Positions 58,108 through 64,000 of a stretch of DNA of 64,000 nucleotides are shown piece after piece. The notes beneath the pieces were generated by a model that saw only the letters and a program-made list of their open reading frames with translations, ran no database searches and had not been told where the DNA came from. The stretch is from positions 1-64,000 of the forward strand of contig CAYXGZ010000007.1 in assembly GCA_964464755.1 (NCBI GenBank). The letters run 5' to 3'. Within the stretch, counting starts at the first letter, position 1. Each line of letters begins with the position of its first letter. The translations under genes and the position numbers were made by a program. Source of the DNA: CAYXGZ01 sp964464755. GTDB lineage: Bacteria; Planctomycetota; MHYJ01; JACPRB01.

Positions 58108-58719
58108 CTATTTCCGCGTCACCACGTCGTCGGGCAGTTCGTTGACGTCGTCGTCCTTCCGCGGGAAATGGCGGGCCAGCTGGGCGCCGACGTCGGCGAC
58201 GGCCGCGGCCAGGCCCTCGGCGGGCGCGCCCCGGCGGCAGGCCTCGACGATCACCGCGACCTCCTTCTCCCACGTGCCGCCCGGGGCCTTCTCGTGGATC
58301 GCGCGGTCCGCGAGCACGACGGCCTCGTGCTCCCGCAGCGAGAGGAGGATGAGCACGCCGGTGGATCCGGCCGTGCGGCCGATGCCCAGGTCGACGAACT
58401 CGCGCTCCGCGCGGCGCCGCACCCAGCGGTGGGGATCGGCGGGGACCAGCATGCCGAGGAGGAAGCCCGCGAGGCCCGTCCCGCCGGCGAGCAGGGCGTC
58501 GATCCCGTCGGGATGACCCCAGGCCTGCACGTGGCGGACCGCGTAGGCGACCGCCGCGCCGGCGACGAGCAGCACGAAGGACGGCCAGCGCAGGACCGGG
58601 ACGCTGCGGCCGACGATGAGGACGCGGATCTCGCCGGCCGTCGTCGCCTCGGCGGCCTGCACCGCGGCGCGGACCCGCTCGCGGCCCGCGTCGTCCAGGA
58701 ACGTGGCGGGGTTCACCAT
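58108..58719 (-). CDS. TPM-domain membrane protein
   Basis: The 203-residue product has a TPM-type fold split by two hydrophobic helices (about 44-62 and 73-93). Segments matching the fold are EATTAGEIRVLIVG, STGVLILLSLREHEAVVLADRAI and WEKEVAVIVEA. Its ATG overlaps the stop of the second TPM gene by seven bases. Function unknown; the family is found beside LemA. Confidence 0.75.
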   Translation of the reverse strand: MVNPATFLDDAGRERVRAAVQAAEATTAGEIRVLIVGRSVPVLRWPSFVLLVAGAAVAYAVRHVQAWGHPDGIDALLAGGTGLAGFLLGMLVPADPHRWVRRRAEREFVDLGIGRTAGSTGVLILLSLREHEAVVLADRAIHEKAPGGTWEKEVAVIVEACRRGAPAEGLAAAVADVGAQLARHFPRKDDDVNELPDDVVTRK

Positions 58720-59417
58720 GAGCCCGAGGCGCCCCCGCCGCCGAAGGAGCCGCCGCCGCCCGACCAGCCCCCGCCCCCGCCCCCGCCCCCGCCCGAGGAG
58801 CGGCCGCCGCCCATCCCGGACATGAGGATCCAGCCCGCGCCCCCCCAGCCCCGGCGCCGCCGGGGCGAGAAGACCGACAGGAGGATCACGATCGCGATCA
58901 GCACGAGAGGCTTGATCACGTTGGAGCTCACCTTGGAGGCGGGCTTGCCCCTGTACTCGCCCTTCACGGCGCCGACAACGGCCGCCAGGCCCGCCAGCGC
59001 GCCGTCGCCGTAACGGCCCTTCTTGAAGTGCGGGATCATCTCGTCGCGGATGATGCGGGAGGCGAGGAGGTCCGTGAGCCGGGCCTCGAGGCCGGTGCCG
59101 ATCTCGATGCGGCACTTGCGGTCCTGGACCGCGACGACGACCAGGACGCCGTTGTTCTTCCCGGACTGCCCGAGGGAGCACTTGCGGGCGACGTCGATCG
59201 CGTACTCCTCGATGGCGCGACCGTCCGTCGTCGGGACGACGAGGAGGGCGACCTGCGTGGAGTCCGAGGCCTCGAGGGCCCGGACGAGCTGCAGGGCCTG
59301 CGCGGCCTGCGCGCGGGAGAGCACGCCGGCCCGGTCGACGACGGGCTGCGCGAGGGTCGGGATCTCCTGCCCCGCGGCGGCCGCGAGGAGCAGCCCCGCG
59401 AGGAGGAGGTGCATCAC
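58713..59417 (-). CDS. TPM-domain protein with glycine-rich tail (YgcG-like)
   Basis: The 234-residue product has a signal peptide and a TPM domain (about 20-150; VVDRAGVLSRAQA, QVALLVVPTT and NGVLVVVAVQDRKCRIEIGTG). One membrane helix (about 168-184) follows, then a Gly/Ser-rich tail of repeated GGGG with Trp. This is the usual partner of LemA. Its stop-to-start spacing with lemA is zero bases. Confidence 0.85.
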   Translation of the reverse strand: MMHLLLAGLLLAAAAGQEIPTLAQPVVDRAGVLSRAQAAQALQLVRALEASDSTQVALLVVPTTDGRAIEEYAIDVARKCSLGQSGKNNGVLVVVAVQDRKCRIEIGTGLEARLTDLLASRIIRDEMIPHFKKGRYGDGALAGLAAVVGAVKGEYRGKPASKVSSNVIKPLVLIAIVILLSVFSPRRRRGWGGAGWILMSGMGGGRSSGGGGGGGGGWSGGGGSFGGGGASGSW

Positions 59418-60020
59418 CTAGAACTTCACCTTGGGCGCGTCCTTGGCGCCGGTGTCGGACTTGAACATCCCGCGCTCCTTCCAGCCGCCGCAGAACGGGA
59501 GGAAGCCCCACTTCTGGACGGTGGAGTTGTAGTCGCCGGCCGCGGTGTTGAAGTCCCGCCGCGCCGTGTTGATGCGGTTCTCCGTGCCCTCGATCTGGGA
59601 CATGAGGTCGCGGAAGCTTTCCGTGGCCTTCAGGTTCGGGTAGGCCTCGGTCGCGACCCCCGTGAAGGCGCGCAGGGACGCGAAGAGCTCGGAGTTCAGC
59701 TTGTCGTAGCGCTCGAGCTGCGCGGGGTCGTTGCTGTCGAGCTTGGCCTGGCGGATCTCCTTCACGACGCCGAGCATCGTGTTGCGACTGGCGACGATCT
59801 TCTCGAGCGTGGCGGCCTCGTACTTCGTCGCGCCCTCGACGGTGGCGACGAGGTTGGGGACGAGGTCGAGCCGGCGCTGGTAGGCGCTCTCGAGGTTGCC
59901 CGAGGCGACCTCGGCCTTCTGGTTGAGGTCGATGATGGAGTTGCGCTTGGAGAACGCGAACAGCAGGGCACCGACCACGACCAGGCCGATGACCGCGATG
60001 ACGCCCAAGACTGCCTTCAT
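59418..60020 (-). CDS. LemA family protein
   Basis: The 200-residue product has an N-terminal membrane helix (4-23) and the LemA pattern YQRRLDLVPNLVATVEG, with NTARRDFNTAAGDYNSTVQKW near the end. ATG 60020 is preceded by GGAGG. With the two TPM genes it forms the common LemA-TPM operon, whose function in the cell envelope is not established. Confidence 0.92.
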   Translation of the reverse strand: MKAVLGVIAVIGLVVVGALLFAFSKRNSIIDLNQKAEVASGNLESAYQRRLDLVPNLVATVEGATKYEAATLEKIVASRNTMLGVVKEIRQAKLDSNDPAQLERYDKLNSELFASLRAFTGVATEAYPNLKATESFRDLMSQIEGTENRINTARRDFNTAAGDYNSTVQKWGFLPFCGGWKERGMFKSDTGAKDAPKVKF

Positions 60021-60089
60021 GATTCCTCCGGAGGCTGGACGCCCGGGCTCCGCGAGGGGAGCGCCGGGTCCGTACGAAACGGGTTTCAT

Positions 60090-60314
60090 CTACTTCTTCC
60101 AGTGATAGCGGCCGCCGATGTTGGGCCGGGGCTCGACCCCGCCGAGCCGGGCCGCGTCCGGGACCGTGGACCGCGGGATCGAGCGGCCCTTCGCGGGCAT
60201 GGGCCGCCGGGACTTCCAGTACTCCCAGGCCAGGAAGGCCCCGAACGCCGTGCCGGTCAGGCCGACGATCGCGAAGATCCAGGCTTGCGAATAACCCTGC
60301 AGGAGTACGCCCAT
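60090..60314 (-). CDS. Small single-pass membrane protein
   Basis: The 74-residue product has one membrane helix (about 10-31) and a basic cytoplasmic tail ending HWKK. It has a CATAAT hexamer seven bases before its ATG. It is probably cotranscribed with the LemA operon, which starts 69 bases further on. Function unknown. Confidence 0.6.
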   Translation of the reverse strand: MGVLLQGYSQAWIFAIVGLTGTAFGAFLAWEYWKSRRPMPAKGRSIPRSTVPDAARLGGVEPRPNIGGRYHWKK

Positions 60315-60321
60315 GGCGGGG

Positions 60322-60327
60322 ATTATG
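60322..60327 (-). promoter_or_regulatory. -10 element (CATAAT), leaderless type
   Basis: CATAAT on the minus strand ends seven bases before ATG 60314. It lacks the usual first T. Confidence 0.35.
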
Positions 60328-60352
60328 ACCGCGACCGGCGGGATCCGTTACC

Positions 60353-61636
60353 TCATTTCGCCGTCGTGAAGCTCCACGCCTTCGTCCAGGTCCCGCCGCC
60401 CTCCAGCGCGATCTCGAACTCGACCGCGTAGGTCCGGCCCGGCCGCAGCCGCTCCTTCGGGATCAGCGCCACCAGGTCCGCCTGCGGGCGGTCGGCCCGC
60501 GCGGGCCGCTCCGGCCCCGACACCCAGGCCGGAACCTCCGCCCCGTCGAGCGTCAGCTTCCCCTTCGCCGAGACCGGCCGCGGCTTCGCGTCGAACTGGA
60601 TCGACACCGGGTAGCCCGCCGAGGCCTTCGGGTCGGGCAGCGGATCCGGCGACTCCCTCCCGCCCAGCGCGAACTCCAGCGGCACGCCCTTCGCGTCCAC
60701 CGGCGGGTACGCGACCGGCCCGGCCTCCGTCGCGACGATCCCCGAGACGTCGATCACCACCGTCCCCCGCCCCTCCCCGTCCCAGGCCCAGCCCACGCCC
60801 ACCTCCCTCAGCCCCGAGTGCAGCAGCGGCTGCCGGTGGTAGATCGCCGCCACGAGGCTGTCCACCGCGTCCCGCAGGTCGCGCCGCGTCCCGAACTGGT
60901 GGATCACCGAGACCTTCGCCGCCCGCGCCCCCTCCTCCGTGTAGCCCGGCCGCCCCGGCTCCTCCGCGTGCGCGTTGCCCCCGGGGTTCCGCGCCAGGTA
61001 CAGCGCGTGGAGGTCGCAGGCCCGGTGCAGCGAGTCCTTCGCCGCCACGGCCGGCACGCCCGCCGCCCTGCGGAACGAGTTCAGCCGCGCCACGAAGTCC
61101 GCCACGCCCACCGACGCGGGCCTCGGCGGCGCGGGACGCACCCGCCGGATCCGCCAGACCGGCACGCCCTTCACGGTGACCTCGACGGAGTCCCGGCCCG
61201 ACACGAGGTCGTGCGGCGCGTGCGGCCCCGCGTAGATGTCGACGCCCTCCTCCTTCCCCGCCGTGGTCGCCAGGACCCGCAGGGTCATCGTCGTCCCGTC
61301 GCTCTCCCGCTGCAGCGAGAGCTGCTCCGCCCTGCCGACCGCCACGCTCGGGACCTTGAGCGGCTTGTCGAGCGTCGCCGCGGGCAGCCGCACCCGCTCC
61401 TCGCCGTCGACCCGCACCACGACGAACTTCAGCCCGGGGAAGGCCGAGTTCTCGAGCGCCTCGACGACGCCCTTGGCGCCGGGCCCCTCGTAGAGCGTCA
61501 CGCCGTCGACGGCCACGACGAGGTCCGCCGCCCCGCCGCCCGCCACCGTCGTCCGCTCGCGGAGGTCCGCGCCCGCCGGGCGGTCCTGGAATCCGGTCAG
61601 AATCGCCAGAACCGTCGCGAGCCGGGCCCCGTTCAT
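60353..61636 (-). CDS. Secreted CAP (SCP/PR1)-domain protein
   Basis: The 427-residue product has a signal-like N-terminus. A region (about 30-170) reading like a beta domain with DLVVAVDGVTLYEG comes first. The CAP domain (about 175-330) contains LNSFRRAAGVPAV, HRACDLHALYLARN, NAHAEEPGRPGYTEEG and the closing HRQPLLHSGLREVGVGWAW. A C-terminal Ig-like segment ends the protein. CAP proteins bind lipids or glycans. Specific role unknown. Confidence 0.85.
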   Translation of the reverse strand: MNGARLATVLAILTGFQDRPAGADLRERTTVAGGGAADLVVAVDGVTLYEGPGAKGVVEALENSAFPGLKFVVVRVDGEERVRLPAATLDKPLKVPSVAVGRAEQLSLQRESDGTTMTLRVLATTAGKEEGVDIYAGPHAPHDLVSGRDSVEVTVKGVPVWRIRRVRPAPPRPASVGVADFVARLNSFRRAAGVPAVAAKDSLHRACDLHALYLARNPGGNAHAEEPGRPGYTEEGARAAKVSVIHQFGTRRDLRDAVDSLVAAIYHRQPLLHSGLREVGVGWAWDGEGRGTVVIDVSGIVATEAGPVAYPPVDAKGVPLEFALGGRESPDPLPDPKASAGYPVSIQFDAKPRPVSAKGKLTLDGAEVPAWVSGPERPARADRPQADLVALIPKERLRPGRTYAVEFEIALEGGGTWTKAWSFTTAK

Positions 61637-61644
61637 CGCGAGGG

Positions 61645-61650
61645 AGGGTA
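61645..61650 (-). promoter_or_regulatory. -10 element (TACCCT), leaderless type
   Basis: TACCCT on the minus strand ends eight bases before ATG 61636. It shares two bases with the opposing TAGAAT. Confidence 0.4.
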
Positions 61651-61654
61651 GAAT
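61649..61654 (+). promoter_or_regulatory. -10 element (TAGAAT), leaderless type
   Basis: TAGAAT ends six bases before ATG 61661. Only 24 bp separate this start from the divergent ATG 61636. Confidence 0.5.
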
Positions 61655-61660
61655 CGCACC

Positions 61661-63007
61661 ATGAAACATCTCGCGCTCCTCGCCGGTCTCGTCGCCTTCG
61701 CCGCCTGCGCGGCCCCGCCCCGCGAGCAGGAGATCATCCGCGCCGCCAAGGACAAGGTCTTCCCCGCCGTCGTCTTCATCAAGCCCATCCGCGAGGAGTT
61801 CCGCGGCGGCAAGAAGGAGAAGGTCCAGATCTTCGGCTCGGGGGTGATCATCTCCGCCGCGGGCCACGTCGTCACCAACAACCACGTCGCCGAGAAGGCC
61901 TCCGAGATCCGCTGCGTCCTCTCCGACAAGGAGGAGGTGGGCGCCAAGGTCGTCGGCCTCGACCCCGAGACCGACCTCGCCGTCCTCCAGCTCGACCTCT
62001 CGGCCCGCAAGGCGAAGACCCCCCTGCCCCTGGCCGAGTTCGGCGACTCCTCGCGCATCGTCGAGGGCGACCTCGTCATGGCCATGGGCGCGCCCCACGG
62101 CCTCGAGCGCTCCGTCTCCCGCGGGATCATCTCCAGCGTCGAGCGCACCTTCGAGTTCGCCCCCTACAACACCTGGTTCCAGACCGACGCCGCGATCAAC
62201 CCGGGCAACTCCGGCGGGCCCCTCGTCGACGAGGCCGGCCGCATCATCGGCATCAACTCCCGCGGCATGCGCGGCGCCGAGAACCTCGGCTTCGCCATCC
62301 CCTCCAACTCGGTCCGCGAGGTCGTCGACGCCCTCCTCAAGGACGGCCGCGTCGTCCGCGCCTGGACGGGCCTCCGCTTCCAGGCCCTGCGCGACTTCAG
62401 CAAGAGCACCCGCCTCGACGCGACCCGCGGCGTCCTCGTCGCCGGCGTCGACCCCGGCTCCCCCGCCGCCAAGGCGGGCTTCAAGTCCGGCGACGTCCTG
62501 CTCTCCATCGGCGGCCGCGAGGTCAACGGCATCTACGAGACCGACCTCCCCGCCGTCGAGCGCGCCTTCGCGGCCCTGCCCCTCGCGAAGCCCACCCGGA
62601 TCGCCTCGCTCCGCGCCGGCGCCCCGCGCGACGCCGACGTCGTCCCCGTCGAGAAGGGCCGGCAGGAGGGCGCCGACCTCGAGTGCGCGAAGTGGGACCT
62701 CACGGCCAAGGAGATCAGCCCGTTCTCCGACCCCTGGCTGCACTTCCAGAAGCACGAGGGCGTCTACGTCCAGGGCCTGAAGTACAACGGCAACGCCCGG
62801 GCCAGCGGCCTCGACCGCATGGACATCCTCGCCGAGGCCGACGGCAAGGACCTCAAGAGCCTCGAGGACCTCAAGGCCGTCTACGAGGCCTCGCTCAAGC
62901 TCCCCAAGGGCAAGCGGGTCCTGCTCTTCCGCGTGCTCCGCGAGGGCTACCCCCGCTACGTCGCCCTGGATTTCGAGAAGGACACCCAGGACATCGAGGA
63001 GGATTGA
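61661..63007 (+). CDS. HtrA/DegP-like serine protease lipoprotein with PDZ domain
   Basis: The 448-residue product has a lipobox (AFAAC, Cys16). A trypsin domain follows with His75 (TNNHV), Asp105 (DLAVLQL) and Ser184 (PGNSGGP). A PDZ domain (about 240-310; DPGSPAAKAGFKSGDVLLSIGG) and a second PDZ-like segment (about 350-440) complete it. It should be a periplasmic quality-control protease. The next gene starts on its stop (TGATG). Confidence 0.93.
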   Translation: MKHLALLAGLVAFAACAAPPREQEIIRAAKDKVFPAVVFIKPIREEFRGGKKEKVQIFGSGVIISAAGHVVTNNHVAEKASEIRCVLSDKEEVGAKVVGLDPETDLAVLQLDLSARKAKTPLPLAEFGDSSRIVEGDLVMAMGAPHGLERSVSRGIISSVERTFEFAPYNTWFQTDAAINPGNSGGPLVDEAGRIIGINSRGMRGAENLGFAIPSNSVREVVDALLKDGRVVRAWTGLRFQALRDFSKSTRLDATRGVLVAGVDPGSPAAKAGFKSGDVLLSIGGREVNGIYETDLPAVERAFAALPLAKPTRIASLRAGAPRDADVVPVEKGRQEGADLECAKWDLTAKEISPFSDPWLHFQKHEGVYVQGLKYNGNARASGLDRMDILAEADGKDLKSLEDLKAVYEASLKLPKGKRVLLFRVLREGYPRYVALDFEKDTQDIEED

Positions 63008-64000
63008 TGCGCCGCGCCCTCGCCCTGCTGCTGCTCCTGCCCGCCTCGCTGTCCGCCCAGGACCGGCCCGACGGCGCGGTCCTGCGCAAGGTCCACGAGT
63101 CGGTCCGCCGCTCCCTCGTCGGCCTCGAGCTGACGCTCAAGAAGCCCTCGCGCCTCGACCGCGAGTCCCGCGAGCGCCGCGAGGAGCGCCGCGACGCCGA
63201 CGGCCTGGCCCAGGAGCGCCTGACGCTCGACACCTGGGGCGTCGTGCTCGACGCCGCGGGCCGCCTCGCCATGGCCGACCCCGGGCTCGACCCGTCCTCC
63301 ATCGAGAAGATCGCCGGGACCTCGCCGGACGGGTCGCGCTTCGAGGCCGTCGTCGACGGCGTCGGGCGCCGCCACGACTGCCTCTACCTCAAGGCCGACC
63401 CGCCGCCCCCGGGCGCCGCGCCGCTCGCGTTCGAGGACTTCGAGCCCTTCGCCCTCGGCGACGCGTACAGCGCCGCCTACGTCGAGCGCGTCGACGGCCG
63501 CTGGCACGTCAACCTCGGCGCGTACCTCGTCACCAACGCCCCGCTGGCGCCCGAGAAGGGCGCGTTCCGGCTCACGGACCGCGTGCGGCCGGGCTCGGTC
63601 GTCCACGACGCGAAGGGCCGCTGCGTCGGCGTGGCCTTCGACGACACCCTCTGGAGCGAGCCGGGCGGCGACTCCTTCCTGGGGAAGGCCTTCGCGGCCG
63701 AGGCCCCGGTGCCGCTGAAGGAGCTCGAGGACTCGACCAAGGCGCTCAAGGCCCGGATCGGCGCGGCCGCCCACAAGGTGGAGCTCGAGCTGCGCGTCGA
63801 GGCGGAGGACCGCTACGGCCGGGACGCGGGACCCGGCAGCAAGCTCGTGCTCTACGGGCTGCCCGTCGACGCGGCGGGGACCCTGGTGGTGCCGAGCGAC
63901 CTGCCCGCGGCCGTGCTGCGGCGGGTCGAGACCGTGACCGTGACCCCGCCCGGCGGCGCCCCCGCCGAGGGGACGCTCAAGGGGCGCTTCCGAGACTTCG
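63007..64000 (+). CDS. Secreted trypsin-fold-like protein, cut by window edge
   Basis: The first 331 codons are visible: a signal peptide (MRRALALLLLLPASLSAQD), a charged helix, and beta-rich segments (LDTWGVVLDAAGRLAMADP) resembling the protease fold of its upstream neighbour. The catalytic His and Ser motifs are not evident in the visible part, so it may be an inactive paralogue. It is translationally coupled to the HtrA-like gene. Confidence 0.65.
   Translation, partial: MRRALALLLLLPASLSAQDRPDGAVLRKVHESVRRSLVGLELTLKKPSRLDRESRERREERRDADGLAQERLTLDTWGVVLDAAGRLAMADPGLDPSSIEKIAGTSPDGSRFEAVVDGVGRRHDCLYLKADPPPPGAAPLAFEDFEPFALGDAYSAAYVERVDGRWHVNLGAYLVTNAPLAPEKGAFRLTDRVRPGSVVHDAKGRCVGVAFDDTLWSEPGGDSFLGKAFAAEAPVPLKELEDSTKALKARIGAAAHKVELELRVEAEDRYGRDAGPGSKLVLYGLPVDAAGTLVVPSDLPAAVLRRVETVTVTPPGGAPAEGTLKGRFRDF

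Noticed and set aside
58720..58830. CCGCCGCC-type repeats as a structural DNA element
   Set aside because: They encode the Gly-rich tail of the TPM protein on the minus strand, as usual for this family.
1..64000. tRNA, rRNA, insertion sequences or prophage genes
   Set aside because: No cloverleaf with a TTCGA-type T-loop, no rRNA segments, no transposase or integrase-like product and no flanking target repeats were recognised.

Overview
The window is very GC-rich (roughly 70 percent G+C) and densely packed with genes on both strands. Outer-membrane barrels, a TolC-type channel, OmpA-like and other lipoproteins point to a Gram-negative cell. Serine/threonine kinases fused to TPR repeats, an ECF sigma factor translationally coupled to such a kinase, membrane-anchored regulators, a gluzincin resembling the DUF1570 family and many short secreted proteins of unknown function point to the Planctomycetota or a close relative. 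This placement is an inference. I see no rRNA, tRNA, CRISPR array, insertion sequence or prophage.

Layout. 1-10 kb: the start of a family 2 glycosyltransferase, a five-gene heavy-metal (Cus/Czc-type RND) efflux operon, and the one-carbon pair folD-fhs. 10-20 kb: a barrel protein, a Uma2 nuclease-like protein, two tandem M24 peptidase-like proteins, an unusual divergent control region (14318-14650), and a large membrane-anchored zinc metallopeptidase. 20-28 kb: small membrane and secreted genes, an MBOAT-like acyltransferase and a zinc-sensing (CZB) diguanylate cyclase. 28-34 kb: heparinase-like lyase, cupin, arsenite methyltransferase coupled to a SigZ-like sigma factor, and an esterase.

33.7-36.7 kb: a compact RiPP (lasso-peptide-like) operon on the minus strand. 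Its order is PqqD-type recognition protein, asparagine-synthetase-like cyclase, two near-identical 45- and 47-residue precursor peptides, and an HprK-related kinase. Neither precursor is obvious from ordinary gene calling. No leader peptidase (B2) is visible. I consider this the most interesting system here.

36.7-50 kb: a stand-alone EF-Tu domain II protein, DinB, an archaemetzincin-like lipoprotein, kinase-TPR proteins, a FadL-like barrel, an FHA-protease, the coupled ECF sigma factor and kinase, and an Ig-like lipoprotein. 50-64 kb: prfB with its programmed frameshift, two paralogous secreted proteins, a membrane-anchored helix-turn-helix protein, an OmpA lipoprotein, AMMECR1, a membrane-anchored MutS-like ATPase, TPM/LemA proteins, a CAP-domain protein, and HtrA-like proteases.

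Two global features stand out. About twenty genes have a TANNNT -10-like hexamer ending 6-9 nt before the start codon and usually no Shine-Dalgarno sequence, which suggests widespread leaderless transcription. Several divergent pairs have start codons only 24-52 bp apart. Convergent pairs often share overlapping stop codons. These traits indicate an extremely compact genome.
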